Shown: positions 1 through 12,629, numbered from the stretch's first letter. The stretch is 64,000 bases of DNA from Ficedula albicollis (GCF_000247815.1 NC_021681.1:9922567-9986566); one strand, 5' to 3'. The notes: generated from the letters alone by a model not told the origin. Program-made: numbers and translations.

Positions 1-37
1 CTGGTATTTTTAGGAATATCAATTTACTCTTTTTCAG

Positions 38-285
38 AAAAATACCTATGGAAGTATGCCAAAGAAACACCCCACAAACCCAGCAGATGCACTATTTGAA
101 GACACCTTGCAGTCATTAAATGAGGTGACTACTCTAAAGCCCATCACTTCCCACTGCTTTTCACATCATCAGGATTTTTTGACCTCTGAGTCTATACCCT
201 TCAACAAAGATTTAAATACACTAAAAACAGCACAACACCCTCTGCCTGCAGTTTGCCTCAAATAAATCTTTTCCAACTTCCCACT
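38..285 (+). CDS. Candidate 3'-terminal coding exon (partial gene, unidentified)
   Basis: A pyrimidine-rich tract ending in CAG at 35-37 makes a strong splice acceptor. From base 38 a frame is open in phase 0 for 75 codons and stops with TAA at 263-265. The stop overlaps a canonical AATAAA (261-266), and T-rich sequence follows, so splice acceptor, coding tail, stop and poly(A) signal fit one terminal exon. The peptide is hydrophilic, with no signal peptide or membrane segment; a recognisable stretch is NPADALFEDTLQSLNEV, probably helical. I recognise no family. The rest of the gene would lie upstream of the window. An open frame of this length is not rare by chance in A+T-rich DNA, so this stays a candidate. 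Confidence 0.3.
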
Positions 286-3200
286 TCAGTTTTCATTTTA
301 TTCTTTTACTCTCATTTATAATGCCTCCTTGGCATCCTGTTTCCTAACAACACGCTATTAGCACTTCTGGGTTGTAATCCCCTCTTTAGCTGCCTAACCC
401 AACGTTAGCATTAGCATCAGCGTTATCGTGTTATCATGTAACAGAGCTGCATGAAAAATTACAACAGTTGTGCAGCAGTTACAGTGTAATTACTTAGTGC
501 CACTCAATGTGAAGTGCTGCAGTAATAGGTTGCATAACCAATTAAATTTCTGAATTCTGCTCACATAAGAGGCCTCTGAAACAATGTCACCATAGAGGTT
601 TCTCAATCCTGTCTGTGACTGGTTTGTGCCCATGGTGTTCAAAAGGGATCTAAAACCTGAGGTTTGCTGGGTTTTTCTACTACTCCCAATAGCAAGGAAA
701 ACACACTACTGTGGTCTTGGGAACTGCTACAATTATCAGAATCGATGTTAATATGGGAGAAGAGTGCTTGGGGGGAAAAAAGACAGTGTCAGATGAGTAA
801 ATTTACACTCCCCAGGGGTGTTCTTCAAACTTAGACAGAAAAATCATAAGGAAAAATTAAATTACTTTTTCCAGCAGACTTTTATAATCATGTTACTGTT
901 TATAAATATAAATTGTATGCAAATGAGAAATGAGTAGGCATTCTAGTGCCTATTCATTTGACTTGTGCAGTGTCCAGGCACATGTGGAGAACCACTGCAA
1001 CAGGCTGTTTTCATAAATGCAACAGTGTTCTTTTTTGAATAATAGTTTTCTCTATTTTCCTGACATATATTTGTTAATAAACATTGTGGAATAAGAAAAA
1101 TGCAGCATTAATTATAACACAAATGCAATAAACATTTGTAACCAATGTTAATTGGTTAAGATTTAGCTATTTTACTTTACAGTCTAAAGCTACCAACTTT
1201 GTAACATGCCTATAAGATTCATATGCATCACTCACAAAACTTGAATAACAGTATTTTGAAAAACTTGAAAAATACAAGTTAATTACCTTTGGAAAGGCAA
1301 GAACTCCTGTGTATAAATTTGTGAGCGTGCCTGCATCTGTATTCTGCTACTAGAAGATATACATACATACAAAGAAAACAACCTATGTATAAGTTTTAGA
1401 AGACAGATACAACTCAAAGTAATAGCAAGATTCTCAGGCCTCAGCTCCTTCTGAATCAACCTCAGATTCCCAGTCAGTAGCAGGAATGGAGAAAATAGTG
1501 GAGATTTTACACACCAAGCAAATGCTTGAGATCTTTCCTTTTAAATGAGTACTTGCCTGATGCAAATTTCTGCAGCATTTCCTGGGCAACTGTCAAAGGC
1601 TATGAATTACATTAATCAATGAAAAACATGGTTGTTTTCACGAAGTTGTTTTTTATTTCCCTTTTGCTTAGATTGGGTCAGCTTCCCATTGGTCACTTGG
1701 TGTAATTCATTTTTTGGTCTATAAAATTTTATAGTAGAGTATGATAATAAATCAATCTTCATCTCTGATGCAATTCTGTGTTCAAGACAATCACATTAGG
1801 TTATATTTTGAAAAAAAAAAGAATCCACAGTCTCTGTAATGCTGTCCTATGGAAAACTTTAGAAATTCTTACACATAGTCTCACAGATTGAAGCATGGCT
1901 GCTGTTGCAATAGGAAGTTTGAGGATGTTCTCTCCTCTTTGGCAACAGATGAGAGAGATAGATGCTATTTTTCATTAAAATAAGGGAAGGAAATAGGAAA
2001 CTCAGTAGCCACCAAATAACTAAAATATGCACCTGTGAAGAACTGCTGAACCAGGCCACTGAAAAAGGGGCATCAGTAGGAAACAGACACCACAGCAGTT
2101 CAAAACAAAGCAATTTTCAAGAAACAGCAAATATGTGTTTCACTTATTCCTTGAAGAATCTCTTGCGCATTTTTGCCCATTGAAAAATTCACTGAACTAC
2201 TAATACTATCAGGGTATGTCTATTTCAAACTTCCATTCTTCCTGTTTTTTCACTCCAGTTGAGGGAAAATTTTGCACCAAGGAAATACTCCTCTTTTCCA
2301 CATCAGTTTGGGTCTCTTCTAAAACTCAACCTCATTTGGTGACAGCAATGTCTGAATTAAACCCTGCCATGAAGAGACCAATTGTGAGATTAACTTAAAG
2401 TCAAAAACGAATTTTTTTGTACACTCAAGTTCTACGTCTGTGCTGTATAGCACTCAAAAGTTATTTCCAGGTATTGCAAGTACATAAGGAATGAGTCTAT
2501 ATGAAGTGATCTTATAATGTTGTGTTAGACAGTAATTTAAAAGTTTTTAAATTTACAGGTAACACTTCTATTTTGCTGTATGACAGGTAGAGTGTTTCCA
2601 AGGGGTTCCAAAGAACAACATGAAAATTTTACAATGTTATGAAAGAGCTGCTACTATTTGAGCTCAGGGAATAGTTTCCTGCAAGCTACCCTGAGTTAAC
2701 AACTCAAGGGCATCTCCTGCACGCAATGTCTTTGGGCAGCCCGAGGTCAGAGGGAGGTAAAAACAATTCTCTGATTTGCTCCTGCCCACAAATCTGACCA
2801 TCAACAAACATTAGTAGCAGGGAGACTCACTCATGTTGAAATCCTAGATTATAACATTTATTTTAAATATTTTGCCTTTTTTGTCTGATGCCTAGGAAAT
2901 GTGGAACTCTTCATGTTTCAATTTGGCTTGATTTGCCATTTCTTTCCCTTTACAGCTATTTTACAGGCATAAGGTGGCAAAAATCAAGCAAAAACACACA
3001 AAGAAAATCAGCCCCATTAGTTTTGGTGAGCACTATGAACTTTCAGAATAATACCAAAATTCAACATCCATCATTGGTGCAGATTTCTGTGACTAATGTT
3101 GTGACATTAGTTTTTTGCTTCCTCTCTTCTTTGGTGCAAATATAAATTTAAAAACAACACCTAGAAAAGCAGCTTTCTCTCACATTGAAGCGTTCAACCA

Positions 3201-3724
3201 GAAGCTCCCTAGAGGCTTCTGTGATGGCTCACTTATCATATAATTCAACAAGAGCAGTTAAGTGATGTTGTTGTACAGTTTAAGTGCCTTTGCTAATTTT
3301 CCTGGCCCTGGGGGTGTTTGTGTCATATATTTGATTTGAAGTAATATAAATTTCAGAGCACAATCAGAAACATTCCCTAAGGAGTGCAGGGGGACATCTG
3401 GACAAAGAACTTTCTTTTATAAATACACACCATGCGTTTTTTGTAGCCTTTTCTGCAATAATGTCTATACTCTATTTCCTCCACTTAATTGAGATTCTGC
3501 TACAGACTTAAATACTAACACACACTCATTATGGATGCACATACTTGCACTATTGACACACTTTCAAATTTATGATCAAATACACACGCGAAAATGAAAT
3601 TATTCATTTTCTAAGCAGAGTTTGAAACAGGAACCAGTCTTCCTAACTCTGCAAACCCCACAGCCAAAAGCCACACACACGGCAGTGCCTCAGAGATAAG
3701 AAGATGAGGAGCTGCAAGAGTGGT
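286..3724. other. Unique A+T-rich DNA, no gene recognised
   Basis: Intergenic or intronic-looking DNA with short A and T runs and very few CpGs. Open frames are short and unsupported. One acceptor-like tract followed by an open frame lies near 2235-2398, but no donor or poly(A) signal completes it. No repeat family is recognised here. Confidence 0.6.
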
Positions 3725-3816
3725 TTGAGGATTTTGGAGATGATCCATCACATCACTGCAGGATGGTGATTTGAGGATTTCAGAGATGATCCATCACATC
3801 ACTGCAGGATGGTGGT
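3725..3816. repeat. 46-bp tandem duplication
   Basis: Two adjacent copies of a 46-bp unit, 3725-3770 and 3771-3816, starting TTGAGGATTT. They share the core ATCCATCACATCACTGCAGG and differ at only a few positions (for example TGG against CAG after the first ten bases). There is no spacer, which fits replication slippage or unequal exchange. Confidence 0.9.
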
Positions 3817-5179
3817 GGGATGCACACAGCTCAGACCCAGAACAACCCAGCAACACTCATGATCTCAACAACTCTCCCTGGTTCACCTCTTTCCAAAGCC
3901 AAGCATTCAGATTACCAAGAGCTCTCTGGTGTGTTCACACATACTCTGTGAACACCACAACCAAAAAGCTGTTGAGCTGCACTTCAGCAAGCATTATAGA
4001 AAAAGACATTCACCTGGGTCTTGTTGAACTGGTGCAGAGTGACTCATTAAAATGTATGGCTGTCTTCTGTAGCAGACAAGACAATCATTCAAACAGCTGT
4101 AAAATTTGAAATTGCATGAGAGACTAAACACAAGGAAAAGAGCAGGAAATATCATGAATCATAAGCACAGGTCCTTAGTGTAACAGTAACAGCCAGAATT
4201 CTCCACTTCCAGTGACAAGGCTTAAAAACCACATTGGTTTCACATTGCTGTATTTTCTTTAACGTGCTAGATTACCCAGTCAGTAGCCACCCCACTGAAG
4301 AGGGCTCTTCAGGGCAGTAATGAAAAAGATATAGGGAAACATTTATTTGGTTCATTAACTTCAAGAGCCCAGCGTTTTCCATAGTATCTGAAGTGGAATC
4401 TCGTGCCTCCCCTACACAGGGTGGCCACACCAAACGCTGGGGCTCTGGGATGTGCCTTTAAAATACAGGAAGTTCTGAAGTGTTGATGCTGCTGTTGGAA
4501 GGGGAAGCACATCTGGATCATTGGGCCTGACTTCTGTGAAAGGTTAGCAGATATTCCAGGTGATAAAAAGTGCTGCAGATATATGGACCTAAAGAAATTT
4601 AAATCACACAGATGAGATTACATGTACATTAAGAAGAACAGCATCCAGCCAAGCCCTGTGCCAGTCTGGCTGGTGATTCAGATTGCTCCATGTACTTAGG
4701 TCCATTGTAACTGCACATGAGCAGATCTAAACAGAAGAAAACAGGAAAAGTGTTTTCTGTCCTTCAGTTAAAGCAACCCAGTAGATCAGCAGTATCCAAA
4801 TATTAATACACACAGTAAATTCTATGTCATTCTCTGCTTTCCTTTTAGACCTGTGGGAAAACAGATGGACCCTCCTGTACACCCTCTAGGTCAATAGATT
4901 TGTTGAACCAAAGAAAGAGAAAATGCCAACACCCTCCAGCAGCTTTCTCTGCTTCTCCTCAGTCTGCTGGATTTTTATTTCATCCCTTTAAAGATCTAGT
5001 TTAATAAGCCTGAAATTCCGAAGTCTATTCCAAAGTGTGTATTTAAAACACATTGAAAGAGGAATTTTTTATCTCTTTTTTTTAATACCTGCAATGGTAC
5101 TGGCCTTTTTGATTTGCAAGAGCCAGATTTTTCTCAAGCAGCTGCAACATTTCTCTTCATCATCTCCCTTTCCTTGCAG
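3817..5179. other. Unique DNA, no gene recognised
   Basis: An open frame runs from 3771 to 4109 on the + strand (112 codons), starting inside the 46-bp duplication. It has no recognisable domain or convincing splice signals and is probably chance. No repeat is recognised in the rest of the stretch. Confidence 0.5.
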
Positions 5180-5440
5180 ATGATACGGTGTCAGAGCAGC
5201 TGAGACCAGAAGCATGAAGGCTGAGATACCATGAGAACGGCTGTTCTTGCAACAGGAGTAGTGAAATGCATCCAGAAGTCACAAGAGATGTGGCAGCAAC
5301 ACAACATGTCCTTTTCAATTTAACAAGTTCATTCCTTCTGGATACAGCTGTTCCAACTTCTGGGAACTTACTTGAACTGAATGTTTTAGTGTTGTAAAAA
5401 GTGTGTGGTATCAGCCAGAATAAAGTCTCTTAATTTATTT
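5180..5440 (+). ncRNA. Candidate terminal exon of a transcript, mostly non-coding
   Basis: A long pyrimidine tract (about 5150-5177) ends in GCAG at 5176-5179, one of the best acceptor-like sequences here. The longest exon-entry frame after it gives only 11 codons before TGA at 5215-5217; the other two stop sooner. An AATAAA lies at 5419-5424, followed by T-rich sequence with TTTATTTTCTTC, a plausible cleavage region. It could be the last exon of a long non-coding RNA or a mostly 3'-UTR exon. No matching upstream exon was found, so it may be chance. Confidence 0.15.
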
Positions 5441-6450
5441 TCTTCTTTTTGAAGTTTAACACTAACACCCTCTCTGCATATGCTGCTTTTAAAATAACTC
5501 TTTTCATTAAATAATGGCAATTTGCTCATTGAAATAACTGAGGAAACCCCTGTGTACTCCAGTAAGCACTGGCTGAGGCCTCCAACATCAAACTGTCATC
5601 CTTAAAGACTTGACCCAGCACCATTAAACATTACTGGGAATTATGCCATTGGCTTCAAAGGGAGTAGGAACAGGCCCTAAATAAGCAAAACTTCTACTTA
5701 TTACTCCAATGGGAGTAATCTTGTCAGGCCACAGAATGTGCCTACATAAGCCAAAAATCCAACAGCGCTTTCTAAACGATATCCATACACTTCCTATGAG
5801 TGTTCTGTGTTTACGTATGCACAAACCACTCCAATGCATGGACCAGGTAATGGTGCAGAAAGGCACAAGAGAGTTATAAGAGAGTTTATGTATGAACCCC
5901 AAACTGTTTACCTGATGGGTTCAGGGCCCTTCCCCAATACTATCACTCCAAAATATGCATACACAGACAGACAATTAAGTCTCACAGACCAAACTGCCAC
6001 AGCATGTCACAGGAGTTTTATAATTAAGCTCTGCCTATCTTCTGCCATACTCTGAAATGAAATTAATTGAAGAGGGCTAGAATTTCATGGAAGTTTTTTT
6101 CCTTAGTAGTGTTATTTGACTGCTGGCTGATTTGCTGACAAGTGAGGCAGACTGTGTTTAGACCCCACTGTGTTAAGCAGAAAAGGGCAGAACAAACCCA
6201 TACTGAGATATGTGAATTGCCTTTACAGAGTGAAACTCTATTACTGCAATATTTTTCATTACCCACACAGCCACACATGGTAGAACACTGAGACAGGACA
6301 AAAATCTGTACTGTTCATATCTGGTGTCTATGACTTGGGGTATTTGAACCAACACACACACATATGGGATTTTAACTCGGTGGGAAAGCAGTTTTCAGTG
6401 CTTTAGAGAGTGCTCCAGTAAGCAGCTAAAGCCAGGGGTGCCTGAATTAC
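5441..6450. other. Unique DNA, no gene recognised
   Basis: A+T-rich sequence with a short CA run near 6350. Small overlapping open frames on both strands show no recognisable motif. It ends at the junction with the CR1 element. Confidence 0.6.
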
Positions 6451-6958
6451 AGGATTATAGAATATGCTGACTTGGGAGGGACTCACAACGGTCGAGTTCA
6501 AGTCCCAGCACTGCACATGACACCCCAAGAATCACACCATGTACCTGAGAGTATTGGCTATATGCTTCTTGAACTCTGCCAGGCTTGGTGCTATGACCAC
6601 TTTCCTGGGGAGCTTGTTCAGTGCCCAAACACCCAAACACAAGGGTGAAGAACCCTTTTTTAATATCCAGCCTAAACCTCGCCTGACAACTTCAGGCCAT
6701 TCCCTCGGGTCCTGTCACTGTCACCACAGAGAGGAGATCAGTGCCTGCCCATCCTCTTCCCCTCACAAAGATGTAACTGCAATGAGGTCTCCTGTCAGCC
6801 TCCTCTTCTCCAGGCTGAACAGACCAAATGCCCTCAGCTGCTCCCTCAAGTGCCTTTCTCCCAAGGCCCCTCACCATCCTCATTTCCCTCCTTCGGATGC
6901 TCTTTAAGAGCTTATTATCTTTCTTACACTGCAGTGACCAAAACTGACCACAATACTA
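6451..6958 (-). mobile_element. CR1 LINE fragment, 3' part, antisense to +
   Basis: Read on the + strand it starts with the inverted CR1 3' end (ATTATAGAATATGCTGACTT, then GGGAGGGACTCAC). It continues through segments typical of bird CR1, such as CCCAAGAATCACACCATGTA, ATTCCCTCGGGTCCTGTCAC and CTTCTCCAGGCTGAACAGAC. The - strand frame retains a short decayed remnant of the ORF2 C-terminus (residues reading VVTVTGPEGMA). About 0.5 kb remains, truncated at the 5' end as is usual for target-primed LINE insertions. Many substitutions and small indels indicate an old, inactive copy. Subfamily cannot be decided by eye. Confidence 0.9.
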
Positions 6959-7536
6959 ATAAGCATGGTTTAAGAATTACTACAACTCCTGGTTTCCTCT
7001 TCTGTGCCCCGCCCCCGCTATTGTTTACGCCTCATCCTTCCAACCCCAAAAGTCAACAAGTTCAGAATGCTTTATTGAATAGGTTTTCTAAACTGTATTT
7101 AAATGCAATCTCCAGAATATATTATGCTGAAACAATCTAAGCCTAACACACTTTTGAGAACTCAGGCATTGCACTTTGCTTTTCTAAATCAAGTTACACT
7201 TCCTCCACTTTACCAACTTCCACAAGGCTCAAAACATTTCCAAGCTTTTGAATATTTAGCTATCTTTGTATTTCACATTTCACTATAAACATAGCCTTAT
7301 CCTGCACACCAAAGGAATCAAGGATGGATATAGGCCAGGATAAACTTTCAAAATATCTCATTGTGGATTTTTCCTCCTCATTTCAGTATTCATGACTGTG
7401 TCGGAAAACCACAGATATACAAAAGAAATACTCTTCTTGGTATGAAACAGCATATTCAGGGGTTCAACCTAATGGGGTTCAAGCCTATTTAATATGCTAA
7501 ATGAGTAAAGAAAATCTTTAGCAATACAGAAGATAG
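6959..7536. other. Unique DNA, no gene recognised
   Basis: A+T-rich DNA between the CR1 fragment and the AT microsatellite. Open frames at 6850-7140 and 7103-7288 begin inside or next to the CR1 and show no recognisable protein similarity. Confidence 0.6.
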
Positions 7537-7574
7537 ATATATATATATATATATATATATACATACATATATAT
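7537..7574. repeat. (AT)n microsatellite
   Basis: An uninterrupted AT dinucleotide run at 7537-7561, followed by a degenerate CATACATATATAT extension. Likely length-polymorphic. A much shorter AT run occurs at 8043-8054. Confidence 0.97.
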
Positions 7575-8086
7575 GAGAGTATACACTTTCTGCTTTGCAG
7601 AAAACAGGCTGATTTTTCAGGGACCGAAGGAAATTCAAGAAGCTTGCACTCAGCAGCTCAGGAGTTAAACTTCAATTAAACAGTGAGGTCCAACAAAGAT
7701 ATTAGCTACAAAGTCTTGAGACACCTACCACACCAAAACCCATCCTTTGCCAGAGATTCTTGTTGGATTATTGATTCAGTGAAAGTGAAATTTTTAAAGG
7801 AAATTAAATCCTGTTGGAGAAGCACAGTTCCAAAACTGTTAGATAAGGATTATTGTAAAGGGAATTGAACATTGGAAAGGGAACATGCATCTATCCTGAA
7901 GAGGAGGGATAGCACATAACTGCCTTGAGGGCAAAGAAAGAGGTGTGGGAAAAGAAAATATATTGTTGGATGTTATCTGAGACATGATGAAAGAAGGGTG
8001 TTCTCATCTGAGACTTTTTAAAAACAAAGAATATGATGGACACATATATATATACTACTCAAAGGAGAGCGGGTTCTCTCCCTCAG
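7575..8086. other. Unique DNA, no gene recognised
   Basis: Purine-rich stretches and short open frames only. No repeat family is recognised. Confidence 0.55.
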
Positions 8087-8200
8087 TAAAACACCCACAG
8101 CAGTTTTATTCATCAATATCATGCTGGCTGGCACAAGGACTGTACCAGCTCAAACCCCTTCCCAGCTCTGGGCATGGCCCTGGAGAGATCTGCTCTGTTG
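8087..8200 (+). CDS. Candidate internal coding exon (unproven)
   Basis: An acceptor (GGTTCTCTCCCTCAG ending at 8086) and a donor (TGTTG|GTAAGATG, GT at 8201-8202) bracket 114 bp. The frame entered with two leftover bases is open throughout and exits with one, so the exon is length-symmetric. It encodes about 37 residues, including HPQQFYSSISCWLAQGLYQ. The local sequence is more G+C-rich than its flanks. The opposite strand also has a long open frame (8119-8358), so one of the two is a shadow. No family is recognised. Confidence 0.2.
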
Positions 8201-10074
8201 GTAAGATGAAAGGCAAGGATTTCCCCCAGTAACTCTCCAGATGAAGTTGCTGGAGGCCCCCTGTGGCAGGAAGTCAATTTATAGACTTCTGACACACAGC
8301 AGCTGCTGTCGACGGCTCCCCACAGCTTTCGAAGCCACACTGACCAGTCTACTGCCACAGCCTCCCTGCTCTAACAGGATCTGGAAAAACAGAAGTTTAC
8401 CCCAAGGGTTCGGAGATTTTTCTGGGTTTTGTCTTCTCTACACCAGATTGCTTATATGCAGACTGCTAACAAATCCTCGACACATCCTCTGCTCTATTAC
8501 CTGTTTAATACTTATGCTAAAGGAAGAAGTAGTTGTAAATTTCTGTAAGGCTTGGATAGCTATCACAATCACAAAGCTAATGAATTTTGTACTTCTGTTT
8601 GAAGACACTATTTTCTGAGCAGGCTGATAGCATGGTAGGAAGTTGGATTTGGTCCATTCAGTAGTTTTAAAACCAGCCCACATTTTCTCCTACTTTGAAA
8701 TAGACCCATACGTAGGTAAAGAATTGTCATCCTTGCATTTTTCCAATAGCCTGCAGTCTGCACTTCTCCTGAGCCCCCCACCATCTGGCATTTTCAGTGT
8801 ACACATTTCAGACCAGTACCACTTGCACTACTTTTTCAATGGTATCCTGCCTGCCACATTGTTTCTCTTGGAACTCAAGGATGCAAGGAACCAAGGAATT
8901 CCAAGAGCTGTTAATGGGTTTTTTCAGTTCAGAAAAAGTCAGGAAGATTTTACCAGTTGGCACTTTATTATTATTCCCATCTCAAGAAACAGCTGCTTTC
9001 CCCCCCTCTGCTGACATCCTGCCAGGAAAACAAAGCCATCTAGTTAAGACAGATTGTCAGTAACAGACTTTAACCTGGTGAGGTAATCACCAAATCAAGT
9101 CCTAAGAACAATGGTAAGTAAAACGGATTGCTTTACTGGGTAAATAGAGAGGAAATCCCCCTGAAATAATATCAAGTTTCTGAAACTCTGAGAAAAACTT
9201 ATTCTGTAGGGCAGAAATTTTCCATGTAGGCATTCCCCACTAGAGTTGCTATTCTCTGAGCCATGTTCAATGTGCCAATTAGATGAGAAACTGTTTTCTT
9301 TTTTCTCCTTGTGAAGCTGCCTTTTTAAAAGCCAGAATTTTGATTCAAGTAAAATACTTATACTGGACAGGCTCTTTGGAGAGCACCTTTTTTATTAAAA
9401 TCCTCCTTAAGAAGCATGGAGAACACCTTAGCACAACAGATCCAAAAAAAATCCTGCAGTCTGACCTAAAAGTCCTCTGAAACCATCTAAGAGTCAGGTG
9501 TGGGGGTGGCATGCACTGTTACACTCAGCCAGGTAAATGGCCAGCCAATATTTACAGCTCTCAAAGCTTTCAGAAAAATACCTACATATTTTGCCAGAGC
9601 AATTCACTAAGCAAATGCAGAGTAAACTTAATTGTATAGTTGGATACCACAAACTAGAAACTCCTGATGCTGTAGAGATTCAACTTCCTATCATCCCAGA
9701 TAGACAGTAAGGTCCTTGCAAATTCTTCTACGATCTCCTTCACAAATATCTCTACTTTATCCATCCAGATTCCATTCTTCTATTTCCCATTGTTTTAAAT
9801 CAGTTAAATCCCTTTCTCCATCACTGCTTTTGTTCCTGTCATCCTTCCCTTAATTTAAAAACCAATTCCAAAATAGAATCCAGCTACTATTTTCCATAGC
9901 TCTAACAATAATTTTCAGCCACTACAAGAAAGCTTATCTTTTCACCTGCATCCACTTCAGCTTCTTCATCAATGAAAATGAGTACGCAGCTTTCCAGCTA
10001 TAGTCAGTCTCTGATACTTTTGGATGAGACTTGTTTGCAGTGCTATTATTGTAATTTATTACATTCCATCCTCC
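8201..10074. other. Unique DNA, no gene recognised
   Basis: Overlapping open frames at 8241-8618, 8643-9014 and 8797-9063 have no recognisable domains. A good donor-like site (ATG|GTAAGTA) lies at 9114, but every upstream frame from the nearest acceptors contains stops. No repeat family is recognised. Confidence 0.55.
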
Positions 10075-10290
10075 CTAAATACCATTTTCCTTGCTGCGAA
10101 CCAAAGATCTCTTTTTCCTGGCATCTAGCAACCCTGCAGTATCTTTGTTGACATCCTGCCAAGATCTTTGCAGGTTCTCAGCAAATCTGTTAGTCTCTGC
10201 TGGGGCCAGCTGCTGTCTACAACCCTCACATATTCTGAATTTCGTTCGATTAGAAACCCCCCTGAATATATTACATGCTTCTGACCTCAA
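10075..10290 (-). other. Unassigned 71-codon open frame
   Basis: An ATG-to-stop frame on the - strand with a charged, helix-prone composition: a CEGCRQQLAPAETNRFAENL segment, then a basic ARKKRS patch near the end. Local CpGs (in TCGAACGAAATTC and TTCGCAGC on the - strand) are more frequent than in surrounding DNA. I recognise no family; it could be a remnant of a retroelement gene or an intronless pseudogene. The overlapping + strand frame (10091-10339) looks less protein-like. There is no promoter or poly(A) evidence. Confidence 0.15.
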
Positions 10291-12629
10291 GGGTAATCAG
10301 ATGGAAAGACACTTCTGCCGACCACTGCAGAATCCTTAGCTCACTAGCCCTGAAATTCAATTTGTATAATATCACAATGGGTGAGAAGAGATCAGGTCAG
10401 AAGAAAGGAGTTTTCATCCAAGTCTTCCTCCAAAAGATTCAATCTTGGCATCATGTCCAGAGACATTTATCCCACCCTCCCAAAGAAACAGATGAAATCT
10501 CAGAAGCTGATGAGATTTGAACTGTTACCAACTTTTAAAATAAGCTTCAGAGCTGTCAGCATCCCAGTTCCAATCCTTCACAGACTGCACCATATTCACA
10601 TGATTCAGCATTATTTTATTAGATGTCAAATTTTTCAAACTTCAAGAGATTTTTATGTAAAACTGGAAAGGTTGGATTGGTTTTCCTTTAGTGGCCAGTT
10701 AGGCTGCTGTAGCTTTTGTGAAATAAGATATCTAACATAGTATGAACATGCCAAACAGCTGGGAGTTTAGTGTAAGAGAGGACGATTAGGCTGCCTGTAG
10801 CCACAAGGTGTGCTGCAGAAATACCTGCTGAAGGGGCACAATGCACCCCTCCGGCCCCACGCCACGCAAGTACAGAATGTGCAGGTGAAATGAAAAGCAA
10901 TGGCTCTAGGACTAGATGAAAACTGAGCAGGACTTCAAGTGTCAGTAGGGTGGATTAACATGCCAAACCTGGCAGTAAAGGTTCTATTATAGAAACCAGC
11001 CCGAAAAACCCTCCCCTCCCTGCAATAACCGTACATGGAAAAGAACAGAAATTTTTACCACTTAAATCTCAAAAGATTGATCTCAATAACTGAGGAGCAC
11101 TGGGGGGAAAGACACAGCTTCCAATCATACACAGACCAAAAAGAAACGAACCCACAACACCTAGAAAATGGGTGCACACACTCTCTAGCCACTGCCAGGG
11201 ATTCCTGGATACCACAAACACGCCACAGGCTCAGAGGAACTACAGGTTTGTAGCTGTTTTGGGGATCCAGTTTTAAGATAGCCCATTTTTGACCTTTAAA
11301 GTGGTAATTGGCACCAAGGTAGCATCAGGGTAAGCTTTTCAACTCCATCCAGGATAAAGTCATGCACTGCAAGTTTTATCCTCCTTAGATTCCAGGGCTG
11401 GGTCAGACTTTTGTGCACCATGCTTTCTAGAAACTGGGGTTTGGCACACCTACCTTACCTTCTGATTATTGTTGTTTTGTGAGCATATGAAAAATGAAAG
11501 AGGCCATAAACACAGCAACTGAAGGAAAAAGCAAATCAACTGAGCTACTGTTTGGAGCCACATGAACATTCTTGTTGCAAGAGATGGCCCTTGGCTGCTC
11601 TGGTTCAATGCCTCAGCGTGAGTGGGTGCCACATGATAGTGATACTGATATCACTACTGACTGTCCTTATGGAATAGCAGTTATTGCACCCTCCAGCCCA
11701 ACTTGGCAGCACTTAGAGGTGCACAGGCAGCACCATCCAGGCACATGCAGAGTTTTTCCCTATTTTGTACAAATGGAGAATTAGCAGGTGAGAATCTCAG
11801 AGAAGAATGCCACAAAAAGTGTATTCATACACTCATCTTTAGGTCTTTTGGAAATCCATCACCTTAGATATCCCTAAATATCTTAAGCCAAGATGCAATA
11901 CAGTTACTGATGCAAAATGCATTGTTAGCAAGCCTACCAGGCATGAGCTTAATGCATGGCACAGCAAACTACACGTCAATATATGTGATCAGCAGCAGCT
12001 CTTGAGCTCTGCCCTGTGGGGGCGATGACATCATTTGTGCTAAATGCCAACTGAACTCCAGACCTCCGTTCTCAGCTGACCGAGCAACCCCACAACAGAT
12101 TGGGGGGTATTAAAGGACAGGCACATGCTCAGTCAACTCACAAACTTTTGCTAACATGACTTCCCCTTCAACCCACATTAGTTCCAGCTAGACAGCTTTT
12201 GTGTCACAGGAGGAAAAGGCAAGACAAGTAGATTAAGGGGGAAGAACTGTATGTTTCTTTAGCACTGCTACAGTGATATCATGAGAGTCAATGCAAAAGC
12301 ATTCCTAATCTGGTAAATCAGGTGCAAGACTCAGTATTACTTCTTCAGAGAAGCTCATGTAGTCACTAGAAAATGCTTCAGCTACAATAGTGCATCTTAC
12401 TTCAAACATTCCACACACAATGGTACTTTCTGAGTAACCAGGAAAAGCTACTTCTTCATAGTGATGATCTATTCCTAAATTTAAAAGCTCTAAGATATCT
12501 CTAAGAGAAAACAAGTATGCTCAGAGAGTAATGCAAGATCTTAAAGGAATTCTGTTGAGCAAGTCTAATAACTGTCTAGAATAAATTTCACTATAATAAC
12601 AACAATTAACCCTGAGAGCTGAATCAGAG
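10291..12629. other. Unique DNA, no gene recognised
   Basis: Holds several small open frames (10381-10740 +, 10688-10900 -, 11572-11784 +) without recognisable motifs. At 12018-12160 a more G+C-rich patch contains GATGACATCATTTG and, 87 bp later, GGGGGGTATTAAAGG, which resembles a CRE-like site and a TATA-like box. This is a suggestion of a promoter only; no downstream ORF supports it. Confidence 0.5.

Noticed and set aside
9100..9120. Full-consensus splice donor ATG|GTAAGTA
   Set aside because: All three upstream frames hit stops within a few codons of the nearest acceptors, so no coding exon ends here.
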